Assembly (NCBI RefSeq): GCF_050624435.1
Contig: NC_134537.1
Location: 122,501,586-122,565,585, forward strand
DNA: 64,000 nt
Source of the DNA: Tenrec ecaudatus
Lineage: Eukaryota > Chordata > Mammalia > Afrosoricida > Tenrecidae
Reading direction: 5' to 3'
Part shown: piece after piece, positions 11,387 through 23,220 of the stretch
Numbering within the stretch: the stretch's first letter is position 1
How the letters are laid out: the number at the start of each line of letters is the position of its first letter
Notes under the pieces: model-generated
What the model was told of the DNA's origin: nothing
What the model saw: the letters and a program-made list of their open reading frames with translations, nothing else
Database searches by the model: none
Made by a program: the position numbers and the translations under genes

Positions 11387-13261
11387 CTGAGGGGAAAATA
11401 AAGGCATGCAAGTTAGAGTCGTTTCATAAAAATGCAATTTAAATATACAAGCATCTATATAATAAATGTCACAATAGCACAAGTGTAGTATTTGTACTAT
11501 GTACAATTGTATTATCTCCATTTTAATATAGACAGCTAACAGTCGGAATAACAATTTGTGTCATGGGAAAATCAGTGAGGACTTAGTTTCTTATTTCAAA
11601 AGTAAAGGCCCTTAATCCCAGCAAGAATTTTCATATGATGTAATGACGATTCGGGTGGCTTATCAAATATGGATCATATTTGGGACTTAGAACAGTTTTT
11701 AAGGACAAGAAAAATATTGTCTTGAAGAAGAACGCGAAGAACCTCGCTGCCTGATACAGTGAAAGAGCCACCGCTCCGTGAGTGTCCCATCATATCGGTT
11801 TGCTTCATTAGCACCTTGAGAGGATGGGACTGCGTTATGTTTGAGCATGTAAGTTTCACAGGTGAGCGAAAGCTGCTGGCTATTATAGAAACATTTAATG
11901 CACCTCTCTAAGAGAGAATACGACTTCTGTTAAGAGGAAAAATTCTTTTCACTTAAAAATCAGGTCAGATTCTGAGGGCTTTAAGTCCATAGCTATTCTG
12001 TCCACCTGAGAATCCAAGAAGGAGCCACCCCAAAAAAGTTTGCAAGTGCTGGTAAGCAAAGCTTGTAAGTAAATGTTTGCCAGCGTTTTTCAATGTGCAC
12101 ATTATTCCTGACCCAGGAATGTCTAATATTTTACAATGACGGTAACTGAGAAACTTGAAAATGACATTGGTTTAAGAAAAACATTTAATAATTGTTTTAT
12201 ATTTGGAAGTAGATCCCTGGGTTGGGTTTTTTTTTCCTTTTTTTTTTCTCTCTCTCTCTCAAATTTAAATCTCATGGGAAGTGGTTGACCAGGAAGAAAT
12301 GGCAATCCAATCATATTGTGGAGGGAATTTCTCAATCACAGGAAGACTGAGGCTTTCGTGGCTACACCGCTTGCATACTAGCTCAAAAGGGTGGACGTCT
12401 GAATCCACTGGTTGCGCTAAAGGAGAACCAGACGGCAGCCTGCTTCCATACAGATGCTCCGGCAAAAATGCTAACCGACTGCCATGGAGTGGATGCCAGC
12501 TCAGAGCAGCCCCCTTAGGACAGAGTGCCCCAGGGGTTCCCAGGCTGTGGCTCTCAACAGAAGCAACTGCCCCATCTTTCTCCCGCGGAGCTGCGGCGGG
12601 TGCTTTGCACTGCCATGGTTTACTGAGTGATGGCTTCCTGGATTTCTCAAACAGAGAAAGTGATTTTTAGTGGAATAACTTACTTTGTCATTGTTGAAAT
12701 TCGCTAAGATTATTCGAGGTCAGGATTTAGAAACTCTTAGGATGTTGGACGTTTTTTCAGTACTCCAGATATTGAAACAGCAACTTTCCCAGCTTATTTT
12801 TCCTGTTTTCTCATGGGATAGTCCTATTGTTTCCTGACAATGCTCTCTAGCTTCTGCGGCTTAGGTTTGTTTCTCCTGGTGAGAAGCTAGAGAGGTAGAT
12901 TCCTTTTAAATAACCATTAAAACGGGTTCAGACTTCATTTTCTCTCTTGAAACCCATTTCCAATCCTAATCAAATTGGGTGTCTGACCACATGTATCATT
13001 GGTGTAGATTAGATGTTTTCTGCTTCACCTTGATGCTTACATCTTAAGAGTAAGGATAGATAAAACAAAACAAAAAAAAACACTTGAAAAATACTTGACA
13101 TTAGATGACATATCTTTCTCTATTAAAGGGGCTAAAGTTCTATTCTTCAGTTTCATGCATAGGCATTAAATCTAAAGATAGATACGTGGTTCAAAAACTT
13201 AATATTTGATAACATTCATTTTCTCTTTGTGTATCAAAATGTACATTTTCCCCCATCTTAC
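11387..13261 (-). other. TLR3 intron 2
   Basis: This 1.9-kb intron is phase 0. It carries a minus-strand AfroSINE at about 12,470-12,630 and a T/CT tract at 12,227-12,260. I recognise nothing else. Confidence 0.93.
12470..12630 (-). repeat. AfroSINE, minus orientation
   Basis: Reverse-consensus words: gactgccatggagtgga, taggacagagtgcccc, ggttcccaggctgtgg and gaagcaactgccccatct, then a CpG-containing cccgcggagc block. The copy lies in TLR3 intron 2. Confidence 0.65.
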
Positions 13262-13716
13262 CTTTAGGTCTTTAAAGGGGTTATTTTGAATTTTCTGTAT
13301 TGAGTTGGACATTAAATGGAGCTCCATTAAATTCCCGCAGAAGGTAAAGGTCTTGTCCGAGAGGTGAGATAGCTCATTATGTTGCAGGTTCAATACTTGC
13401 AACAAGGGGAGCTTTTGGCAAAGTTCTGACTCCAGTTTTGAGATGGAGTTAAATCCTCCATCCAAGATTCTCAGTTGGCTGTATCGTGTGAAGTTGGCAG
13501 GTGGTAATCTTCTGAGCTGATTGTGGGTAAGGTTCAACACTGTGATGTTTGCAGGGAGATCATCTGGCACCTGAGCCAATTTCAAGTGACTGCAGTCAGC
13601 GACTTCATATCTGATAGCACATTTATTGGCAGAGGATCGACAGAAAATCCAAAGGGGCAACAGTCCCGCAAAGAAGTAGATTCGATAAGACAAAGCCTGC
13701 CTCATGATTCCACCCT
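13262..13716 (-). CDS. TLR3: TLR3 exon 2: 5' UTR end, start codon, signal peptide, N-terminal LRRs
   Basis: The acceptor (ttctttcag) precedes position 13,716 and the start codon is at 13,705-13,703, so about 11 bases are 5' UTR. The coding part is 148 codons. It opens with a hydrophobic signal peptide (FFAGLLPLWIF core), then the N-terminal cysteine cap (two Cys nine residues apart, ending EVADC) and the first leucine-rich repeats (NITVLNLTHNQL, LQVLNLQHNEL). Residues equivalent to human His39, His60 and Arg64, which form the N-terminal dsRNA contact site, are kept (CSHLKL, LTHNQLRRLP). The exon ends on a complete codon before the donor GTAAGA, in phase 0. An upstream in-frame extension of the reading frame lies in intron 1 and is not used. 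Confidence 0.96.
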
Positions 13717-15634
13717 CTGAAAGAAACACAAAAAGGAGGCAGTAGTAATCAAGCACATTTCCATACTGCATCACTACCAAAATCCTTGTTAAATATAAAT
13801 ATATATATTTAAACATACGATTTGTCAAGCCCCCTTCATTATTTTTGTAAAAATATGGAATAATTAAAACAGTAGAGTAAAAATTAAATAAACAAACACC
13901 CCACTCAATCTTCCTTTCTACCCTACTTGCAATCTCTCAAAGTAAACTCTACTGACAGTGTCTGCTTTCAGTTTTCATGGTCATTTCCATCGCCTGAAAC
14001 AAGATGCTTGCGTTCAATACTTAAATTTGATGCTTTGGTGGAATGGGAAGTCTTAGGCACCAATCATAGAAATGCAAGAAATTAAGATTTTTTAATGGAG
14101 GTTTTATATTAAGCAGAGTTTTTAAGGAACTCATATTCACCACAAATAAAAAATGAGTGTAGTTGAATGCAATACAGGGAGAAAAACAGACAAGTAAGTC
14201 ACCTTTGAATGCAGGATTTGTTTCCTTTATACTAAATGTATACTCTTTAAGAATTATACGTATTTACTTTTCTGCCTACATAGTTTAGAACTATGACTTC
14301 TAAAATTTGTAATTCTACAATTTTGTTGTTGAAAAACATTTTTTATTTCTGTGGTATTAAAATAAGCGCTCCCCTTCTCCATCATATTCTTCGTCACTTG
14401 AGCAATTTGGACGGATGCTCCCACCGCTGGCGAATGTCTATCATTTAGCATGGAATCCATTTCACTGCAACATCAGTGCTTTATGGGTTTCAGTACGTTT
14501 TTCCTTGAAACCTTTTTATTTCAGTCAAATGTCTCCTTGAGTAATTTTTAGTTTTTAAAAATGTGTTTAGGAGATGTCTTACTTGTGTAGTGCTGCTGAG
14601 ACAGAAGTACCACAGGGATGGCTTGAGCAAACAGACGTTTGTTTCCTCCTAGGTTAAGAGGCGTGCTGTTCAACAGGGAGCCAGATCCCGGGTAAGGCTT
14701 TTGCTCTCTGGAAGAAGGTCCTGTTCTGCTGAGCTCCTGCTTCCGGGTGATGTCCACATGCTTAGCATCCATCTTCCCTCATCTTCCCTTGTTAGCTGGC
14801 ACTTAAATTCTTTTACAGCTATCTCAAAAGACTCTGATCCACTGGACACTAAGCCTGTTTTAATAATTTAACAAAGACATCCCATTCCGGAATGGGATTA
14901 TCACCCCAGGCATCAGGGGTACGTTTACAACACATCTCATTGGGTTGCTATGAGTGTGAAGGTAGTGGGTATGGTTGGAGTTTTGGTGTTCTGGGGGGAA
15001 ATAATTCAATCCATTGTAGGAGGCTTTCTTTCAAAGTTACAGCATGTCTGCTAGTTTTTTGCATCATGTTTTTGGTGTATAAGTAATTAAGGGTTCAAAA
15101 TAATAACTTTTCTTTAAAACACTTTTCTATTGTTTTCTTGTCTCCAGTGTTGCTGGAGGCAAAAAAAGTTTGAAGTTCACTTGATTTCCTCCTTTAGAGA
15201 CCATCCTCCTTTTCTCTTTAAAATTTTTCAGCGTCGCTCCTTGGTAACGTCAAGTTCCACAAGGCCATTTCAAGCTGCTTATTTCCTTTAAAGCTTTATG
15301 CTCTATCGTGTCCGGAAGGGCGTGTGTTTTCCTGACATCTGAAAGTAAGTGTTTCTCTTACATTTTTAAAATTGTTTTTTCTATGATTAGGTGAACCGTT
15401 TCCTTTTCTCCATCTCCAACGCTCTCTCTTTGGGAATCACTTCTCGGTGGATACTGGCCTTCCTATGCATTCTGTTTGTAAAGCGCCTTGCATATACTTC
15501 ATCTTTTATTTCTATGCTCTTTGTATTTGGTGTTCTGAGATATAACCTGGAATCACTGAGCAATGCAAACTGTTAACACCCATCAGTTAGAAATCTGAGT
15601 CCATCTAGAAGTGCCTTCCACCTCTTGCCTGACA

Positions 15635-16330
15635 GTTTGTGGCATTATGGCGGCTTGGGTGTGGCTGTGAGGCCGGAAGCGATGTCACTGTGTCCGAGCT
15701 TCAAGACTAAGGACAGACTGTGGAGGAGGAGTCCCAGTTCGGAGGAACCAGCCATGGAAAACCTTCTGGATGCGATCAAAACATAATCAGATCCAGGAAC
15801 CCTCATGAAAAGAGGCAGATCACGGTTGGTATCAGAATCAGAAGATGAGCCCTTTAGGTAGGGGAGCACTTGAAACACGACTGAGGAGGAGCTGCCTTCT
15901 GAAAGCAGTGCCGTCATATTGACGTGGATGGAGTGAAACCTGGGCGGGGCAAAGCCTCCGGGACCTTCATTTGCTGCCTACGTGTTCCATCTGTATGCTG
16001 AGCATCCAAGAAGCTAGACTGTAGGGAAGAGTATGGCATCAGAACTGGAGAAAGGCTCGAAGTCTCTGAGGCAACGTTGTTACTGGAAGCAAAGCCAGCG
16101 GCCTGGAAGTCCTGACTGATGAGGATCAAAGTCTACAGCCTTCAGCATGGATTATATCTCACCACAAAGGCAAGCAAAACCGAGCAACTGGTCCACATAG
16201 CTTGTACTCTAAAGATGCACCGAAAGAATGGCAGTCGGTCTGCTCAAGAAGTCCACGCTCGTCTTCGTACCTCCATAATCACCGCAGCTTTGGTTTGGTG
16301 GGTACGCTCCGATGTGATTCTCTAGCCAGC
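15635..16330 (+). mobile_element. RTE LINE copy with large internal deletions
   Basis: It opens with the RTE 5' region (gtggctgtgaggccggaagc, cttcaagactaaggacagac) that is also seen at 18,305 and 37,835. At about 15,970 it jumps to a reverse-transcriptase segment and at about 16,110 to a later segment of the same frame (KVYSLQHGLY). About 2 kb of the usual element is missing. It is non-functional. Confidence 0.65.
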
Positions 16331-16814
16331 TTCCCGAGCCTCAAAGCACTTAGATATTTCAAATAATTGAGGCCATACTCAGACTATGGAGATGCATCAA
16401 CAATAATGATATTCACATAGATCTGCTATAAAGACTGAGACCACGTTATTCAAGAGCAATTCCAGATACATTTGAAAGAATAATATTATCCTAGGTGTTA
16501 AATCTTAACCAAACATTTTCTGTACATTTAGAATTATCCTAATATATCTTAAAATCTGGCAATTTTATTTACATGCTAATCTAGTTATTACAAACAAACA
16601 AAATCCCTCTGGCTTCTCAAAATTAATATTTCCATATTCTGGTTTTGAAACTATTTTTTTAAGCTACACACAATTTTTCTATTCATAGGGGATGAAAAAT
16701 GTCACAATTCAGGCCAGTAACATTGTAGTGGCCTGTTCAGTGAACTGTCCGGGACATGTGAGGGTCTAAATGCCTCATCCTTGATACAAGGGGAACTACT
16801 TCTATAGACATAGT

Positions 16815-17330
16815 AGACAACCTTCTGTGTTATGGATTGAATTGTGCCCCTCCCCCCCAAATTTGCCTTGGTGTTTTAGCTCCTAATTCAGTTCTTCATC
16901 ATGTTAATCAGAGTGTGTCTTAGTAGATTACTCTTTGAACTGCTCCCCAAGAGGTCAGCCATTTGAAACCACCAGCAGCTTCACTGGGAAAGAGGAGGCT
17001 TTCGAGTCCTGTAATACACACACAGCCCTGGAAACACAGAGGGAAGTCTGCCCTGTCCTATAGAGTTGCTACGAGCCAGAATTCATTCGATGGGAGTGAG
17101 TGTTTTGAGTTAACCCAACCATTTCTTGCTTATGAAGAACAACATGAGTAGAGAGCACAAATGGGGAAGTGGGTGCTACCAGATGACCATGGAAACAAGG
17201 AACCGAAGCTGAAAGAGACAAGAAACTTCTCAGGCCACTGTGAGAGGGAGCCTCCAGCAGCAGGCAGTGCCCTGCGTGTGAGTGCTCAGCCTCCACAACT
17301 CTGAGAAAACAAGACCTTCTTCTTTTAAAG
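16815..17330. mobile_element. Old LTR-like remnant interrupted by an AfroSINE
   Basis: The word tgttatggattgaattgtgcccc resembles starts of mammalian LTR-type repeats and is followed much later by cctccacaactctgagaaaac, which resembles such ends. Between them, about 16,950-17,110 is a plus-strand AfroSINE (agtctgccctgtcctatag, ttgctacgagccagaattc). The identity of the outer repeat is uncertain. Confidence 0.4.
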
Positions 17331-18304
17331 ATGGCTTCAAGTCACCTCCCTGCAGGATTATTGTTGTTGTTATTGTGTTTCATCCTGGCTCTAGATAGCC
17401 AAGACACCCATTAGGTGTTTGAGCTCTTCAATATCTCAAAGATGTGATTTTAAACTGGAATAAATTGTGGTTTCTCCTATTTCAGGTTACATTTTCTCCA
17501 GCTATCCGTAAGGTGTGATAAGTCAGAAAAATAAAGGAATTCCTATTTAACATAACAGGCACAACCAAGATATATGTTAGGATGAAATGCTCTTTGTGTT
17601 CTGCATATTGAGCATTGTGATGGACTGGGTGGTGGGTTAGACATTTTCTTCAAACAATGTTCATCTCTTGTCATGACCCAACTGCTCAAGGGCAGAGAGA
17701 ATGTAGGATTGAAAGTGGTACATCCCAAAAGTCAGGGGCCAGTTCCCCCGGCCTCTCTCTGAAAATCTCTTTTAAGTTTGTTCTGGTTTTTAATAATCTC
17801 CTTCCAAGGGCTTTCTACCTTCACAGTTCAACCCACAGGTAGAGTTCCTAGAAGGTATGCTGTTCTTACTCCACATGACAGTTACCTCTCCTCTTCCTCT
17901 GCACGGGCTGGACACAGGGATGGAGACTCAGAGAGAGAGCAAATCCGCTTACAAAGCAGGTCCCTGAAAGACAAAAAGACATTTCCCGGATCTAAAGAAA
18001 ACCTCATTTCATCAGCTGGAAAAGGCCCAAGTGCTAGGCAGGATGAATTAAAAAGGAAAGAACACAGGTAAAATAAGGTGAAATTTTGGAATTATGAGCA
18101 TTCACAAAATATTTAGAACTCTCTAAATGGCTTCCAATGGAAGGAGATCTTGGTTGGTATGAAACTCCTCATCAACATGGACCACTAAAAATCAATGGAT
18201 TTTCAAAACATTGGGGGAAATTCTTTCGAATACAAAATTTCATATGCAGCTGAACAATCAAAAGCTGAGGGCAAATGAATTTGTAGACACATAATGAGTC
18301 ACTC

Positions 18305-18480
18305 TACCATCTGTCAGCTGATTGTAGGGGGAGATTTTTGTTTTGCTAGATGCCAGAAGCTATGCTGTCAATATTTCAAACATTAGTAATGTCAACTAGG
18401 GTGAGTAGCTTGCAGGAAAGCTTCCAGACTAAGACAGACTAGAAAGAAAGGCCTGGAGATCTACTTCCAACATTCAACCA
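18305..18480 (+). mobile_element. RTE LINE 5'-end fragment
   Basis: The words gatgccagaagctatgctg, gcttccagactaagacagac and agaaagaaaggcctgg match the 5' ends of the copies at 15.6 and 37.8 kb. Only about 175 bp are left. Confidence 0.6.
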
Positions 18481-18818
18481 ATGAAAATGGACCGATATAC
18501 TCTCTTTCTACTGTAGAACTTAACCATAAAGCTTTTATAGAACACAATTGTATCCTAGTTCCAGAAAATAAGTCTTTTCCCTTAATTTTTTCCCTTTTAT
18601 TTCACAAATTCATCACTATGTTCCTAGTCGTCTTCTTTCCTGGTCTCTTATGTCATCTTCTCTTCAAGCTTTCTTTAAGCAACCCGATGGCCTTGTCTCT
18701 TGGGTTGCCCTCTACTTTCTGAACACACTATCATCGCAGCAGTCCCTGACTCCTCTCTCTCCTACAGGATGGAGAAAAGAAGATAAACAAGTTTTAAGCT
18801 CATGGGACATTCTATAAA

Positions 18819-19258
18819 TGCCTGGTCTTGGCAAAAGGGTGCCTTCAGCTTGGCTCTCAGAATTCACCTCTCATAGACCCCCCTTTCACTAATCTCCCTC
18901 TCACTGATCTCCCCCTCCCCTGCTCAACCTTCCAATTCCTGGAGCCGGCTCCTCCCGGAGCCAGAATGTTTTCTGAAGATAAGCACACTCTACTCTACCC
19001 GTCCTTGGCATATAGATAAGGTCAAAGACCTTCTCTCTTCTGAAGCACCTGTGTGCACAGATCCTCCCCAGTTTGGATCTTTCCCAGCTGTGCCTGCCAG
19101 CAGGGGTATAAAGACGCAGCCCAAATTTCCCAAAGTGCGGTTTCAAAGATTCAATCCCCTGAGTTGCTGAATGCGCCCACAAGTCTCCCAATAAAACCTG
19201 CTTCTAAATTTTGCCGATTGGATCTTTGGTTCTGTTTCGCACACCGGAATTCCTTACA
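18819..19258 (+). repeat. ERV 5' LTR
   Basis: The 440-bp LTR begins TGCCTGGTC and ends CCTTACA. It has TATAAAG at 19,107-19,113 and AATAAA at 19,190-19,195, which divide U3, R and U5. Compared with the 3' LTR it lacks about 17 bp near its start. Confidence 0.93.
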
Positions 19259-19262
19259 TTCT

Positions 19263-19280
19263 TGGTACCAAAACCTGAGA
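19263..19280 (+). other. ERV primer binding site, tRNA-Phe type
   Basis: tggtaccaaaacctgaga starts 4 bp after the LTR. It matches 14 of 18 positions of the complement of the 3' end of tRNA-Phe, and all four differences are transitions, two of them at CpG positions. This points to a phenylalanine-primed class I retrovirus, the HERV-F type. Confidence 0.7.
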
Positions 19281-19960
19281 TGGGGGTGTGGCTCCCCCCT
19301 CTTTTGGGGGTCCTCTGAGAGCCCCCCTATCTCCCCAAGGTCTCCAGGACCTTCGGGCGCGGCACTTCGCTTCAACTCTCTAAAGCGTGCTCAAAACCAG
19401 CTTGCAGCCCTGGTGAGTCTCCTTTAACTGCATTCCTTTGCATTCCTTTCCTCTCCTGACTAGCTTGGTTTCGGGATTCTGAGCTCTGCCGAGAAGGCAG
19501 GGGATTCTCCTTCTGCAGACCCCAGGGGTCGCCGGAGAGTGATTGTCTTTGAGACGTCTTGTCAATCCCTCTCCCTCCCTCCTTTGCCGCTGTCCTAGGC
19601 AGGACTCACTCGGGGACGCCTGGGAGCCTCCTGCCTAGACCCGCTCACCCGAAACCCGAAACCTTGCCTCTGCTTTCACTCCCGCTCGCTCATGCTCTCT
19701 CTCTCTTTCTCTCTCCCTCTCCCCCTCTTCCGTTTCACATATAGCCTATTGTATCCTGCTCTCCCTGTACCTAGTGGTGCCTTTTCCAATATTTGTACTG
19801 TTCATTATAATTCTAGCAGCAGCCACTCCCAACGACTGGACCAGGTACCAGAGGTTGGACATAAGTCTGTTTTACTTTGCTTGGTGTCTTTTGTCCAGGC
19901 TCCTGCAGCGTCTGTAATTCCCTCCTCCCTTTCCTTTCCTCCTTCGGCTCCAAACTCACC
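19281..19960 (+). other. ERV 5' leader
   Basis: This is the non-coding stretch between the primer site and the gag start codon. It contains a CT-rich tract at 19,690-19,735. I could not identify a splice donor or packaging signal with confidence. Confidence 0.6.
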
Positions 19961-21545
19961 ATGGGGGCAGGACAATCCAAGATTGATCCCGCCATCCTGC
20001 TGGGCTGTCTCTTAAAGAACTTCTCTGGCCTGGGATATACCCAAACCTTGCGAAAGAAAAAGCTTGTTTTTCTCTCGCAAGTTACCTGGCCTCAATATCG
20101 TCTTGATAATCAGTCTCATTGGCCCCGACTGGCACTTTCAATTTCACAGTTCTGCGGGACCTGGACAATTACTGTAGGAGGACTGGTAAGGATTCTGAAG
20201 TCCCCTATGTGCAGGTTTTTTTGGACTTGCATTCCCCCCTCCCATCCCAGCTCTGTAGCCACTGTTCCACCCGTCAAATCCTCTTAGCGCAGGTCCCCCA
20301 AACCAGTACCCCCCCACTCTTGGGGAACTACCCGAACTCCTCAGCGTGCCGCTCCCACCACCTTACCAGTCCCCTCCACCCAACTTGCCGCCTGACCGGT
20401 CATCCAACAGCTCCCCCCTATCCTCCTTGCCGATCAATTTCGAAAGCTTTCCTCTATCCTCTCCGGTAGCTGCTCACACTCGTTCCCACAGCCCTCCTGC
20501 TGCCCTCTACCCACTGAGGGAAGTTGCAGGCCAGGAGGGACTCGTCCGGGTACATGTTCCTTTTTCTTTGCAGGATTTACCTCAAATAAAAACCCGCCTG
20601 GGCTCTTTCTTGGCAGACCCGTCTAAGTTTATTATAGAATTTACCTACATTTCCCAAACGTATGATTTAACCTGGGATGACATCCAAGTAATCCTCGCTT
20701 CCACCCTAACCTCTGAGGAATACGCAAAGGTGACCAAGGCCGGACGCCAGATAGCAGACAAAGACCACACCATTAATCCAGACGTCCCTCTGGGGGCGCA
20801 CGTCATCCCACGAGAGGACCCCGGTTGGAATTACCAACCCGGCCGGGAGTCTGACCTCCCACATAGAAATCTCATGCTTAGGTATCTCCTCAGGGGCCTG
20901 GAAACGTCTCCAATAAAGTAGTTAATTACAACAAGCTGAGAAAAGTTACACAAATGAAAACCCGGCTCTTTTCCTTAACTGCCTCCAGGAGGCGCTCACC
21001 AAATATACCCGTTTAGACCCAGGGTCTAAGAGCGGGGCTTCTATTTTAGCCTCCCATTTCATTTCTCAGTCAGCCCCTGACATCAGAAAGAAGCTAAAAA
21101 AAGCTGAGAGGGGCCCTGAGACCCCTATACAGGATCTGGTTAAAATGGCATTTAAAGTCTTTAACGCCTGAGAGGAGACGGCTGAGGCCACTCTCCAGGC
21201 GAGGGTCCAACAAATAGTTAACCTCCCTTCCCAAGCCCTGGTAGCAGCCCTAAGGCCGGCAGGCAATCCCGTCTATTGCTGCGCTCCCCAGGGGAGTCAG
21301 CGCCTACCGCCAGGAGCCTGCTTCAAATGTGGCCATGATGGCCACTGGGCAAAAGCTTGCCCCAATCCCAAGCCCCCTACCAAGCCCTGCCCGCAGTGCA
21401 AACAGCTGGGCCACTGGAAGTCGGACTGCCCGACCCTGGCTCTGCCCCTGGCCCGCAAAGCTGAGGCGCCGAGATCCAGGATGTTCCAGATGCGGAGCTA
21501 CAAGGTGTGGAGCTGCTGGGATTTAAGGACTGGAGGTCCTGGCTC
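19961..21545 (+). pseudogene. ERV gag, broken
   Basis: The start codon at 19,961 opens MGAGQSK, with the glycine needed for N-myristoylation of the matrix protein. The coding signal then shifts frame near 20,120 and again before 20,346. A PPPY late-budding motif lies at about 20,355. A capsid-like region runs from about 20,520 to 20,920 and ends at a stop (20,919-20,921). Coding similarity goes on in another frame, with a further stop at 21,169-21,171. The nucleocapsid part has two CCHC zinc knuckles, 21,319-21,360 and 21,388-21,429 (CX2CX4HX4C spacing). At least two frameshifts and two stops make it non-functional. Confidence 0.85.
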
Positions 21546-22060
21546 CTGACTCCGGTAACCCCCGCAGAGCCCAGGGTCACACTCCAGGTAGCAGGTACAG
21601 AAGCTACCTATTCTGTAATCCCCTCTCACTCGGGCCCTTACTTTCCCTTCCCAGATCTCTGTGGTGGGGATTGATGGGTCCCCCTCAACCCCCAGACAGA
21701 CCCAACCGCTGTTTTGCACTTTTGGCAAAACTCCGTTTTCACACTCCTTCCTAGTCACTCCCTCCTGCCCCGCCCCGTTGCTAGGCAGAGATATTGTATC
21801 CAAGCTAAAGGCTTCTATTTCCTTTCTAGCCTCCCAACTGCTCCCAACCTCCTAATGCTGATGCTTCATAATCAGGAGCACACCTCCTTGTTGCCCCTGT
21901 TGTTTCCTGCCTACCACAAGTGTCGCCAGAGGTATGGGACACCAGCATCCCCTCTGTTGCTTCCCATTACACCCCAGCATTAATTAAATTTTAAAATCCT
22001 GAGGTTCACCCCAACCGACCGCAGTTCCCTATTCCTAAAACCCACCGACTAGGCCTAAGA
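21546..22060 (+). pseudogene. ERV protease and start of pol, broken
   Basis: The motif PAPLLGRDI at about 21,767-21,793 is the C-terminal signature of retroviral aspartic proteases. The region upstream that should hold the DTG active site is disrupted by stops and shifts. After it comes a pol linker (VWDTSIPSV at about 21,934), which fades near 22,050 where foreign sequence begins. Confidence 0.65.
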
Positions 22061-22815
22061 TTACTTTTATTGCAAACAAAACTGGAATTGTTGGGCAGAT
22101 CCAAGCAGAAGCAAGGGAAGAGTTAAAGTTTGTGCATGATCAAGTCAAACTGAGTCAGAAAACTGAGTCTGCCCCCAAACCAGTAAAGAAAGATAAGGAA
22201 TGTGTTGAAATGCGATGAGGATGTGGCAATGTTAAGAGAAATGTAACGAGGATGTGATGAGGATGTGATGTGATGGAGAAGGTAATAAAGAAGTTGAAAT
22301 TGTTCTGAGTGATAGCGAAATTGAGAATGTTCTAGGTGGTAAGGACGGTGCGATTGTTCTGGGTAAAACTGTTCTAGGTTTGCAATAAAAACAGAAAAAA
22401 GCAGGATGATCTCGACCTTCCATAAAGTTCAGCTTAACCAAATATTCTGCTTCTGTGCCCTGCAGCTTTTGGAAAAAACCACAGCTTCAGCAGATAACTG
22501 CCTTTTAACTCTCCAGTGTTAGCTATAAAATAAAAAAGGGGATTATAGAGAATCACTGAGTTTTAACTGAAGTGTATTGGTGACTCTCTTAAGACACTGT
22601 GTCTTTATGCTTTCCCAAGTTCCGAAATGCATTAAGGAAAATCAGAACACAGCTTCCCTTGTTAAATAAAATTAGTCTCAAGGAATTGTTTGTGCTTAGA
22701 GCAGTTTTATCAGGATGCTGTTGTTACACTATGCAAGCTATATACCCTTGCCTCATTCATATATAAAGCTGTACTTTGGAAATAAAATTGGCCTTTGGAT
22801 CATCAATCCACTGGC
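22061..22815 (+). mobile_element. Foreign segment inside ERV pol, class II-like LTR
   Basis: The class I pol signal stops at about 22,050 and resumes at about 22,826. Between them is AT-rich sequence with a purine tract (22,532-22,541, aaaaaagggg), a TATA-like atataaag (22,761-22,768) and AATAAA (22,781-22,786), the layout of a polypurine tract followed by a short LTR. The style (gcctcattc..., atataaag...) resembles class II, betaretrovirus-like, LTRs. A short open stretch near 22,110-22,215 could be gag-derived. I found no clean target duplication. Confidence 0.45.
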
Positions 22816-22825
22816 CACTCTTTAT

Positions 22826-23220
22826 CCTCAGGTCGCCACTTCCCTTAGCATTAAGTAAAAACACCACACTGCATACCACCCACAATCCTCAGGCAAAGTG
22901 GAAAAAGCCCATAAGAGGCAAATTATTAAACTAGGTCTGCTCACCCCTGTAAACTCACCATGTAACACCCCTGTTTTGCCAGTACAGAAACCTAGTGGAC
23001 AATCCTGCCTCGTGCAGGATCTCCGCCTGATCAGTGCTGCAGTGGTCCCCATCACCCCTGTGGTCCCTAACCCCTACACTCTCCTTTCCCAATTCCTGCA
23101 AGCACTACCCACTTTACCGTCCTGCATCTCAAAAATGCTTTCTTTACTATTCCTATTCACCCAGACTCCCAGTTCCTATTTGCACTCAAGTAGCATAATC
23201 CTGTTACTGACTTAGCCCAA
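22826..23220 (+). pseudogene. ERV pol: integrase scrap joined to reverse transcriptase start
   Basis: About 22,860-22,905 encodes AYHPQSSGKVE, the integrase motif that holds the catalytic glutamate. It continues in the same frame into SPCNTPVLPVQKPSG and VQDLRLI, which belong to the N-terminal part of reverse transcriptase. In a normal pol these lie more than 2 kb apart in the opposite order. The reverse transcriptase signal is lost by frameshift after about 23,110; no catalytic YXDD remains. Confidence 0.65.

Noticed and set aside
13706..13828. Upstream in-frame extension of the TLR3 start exon
   Set aside because: A good splice acceptor lies at 13,717 and the extension has no similarity to TLR3; the usual start at 13,705 is followed by a signal peptide.
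20119..20469. 116-codon frame as an independent gene
   Set aside because: It overlaps the neighbouring gag frames and is one of the frame-shifted segments of the retroviral gag.
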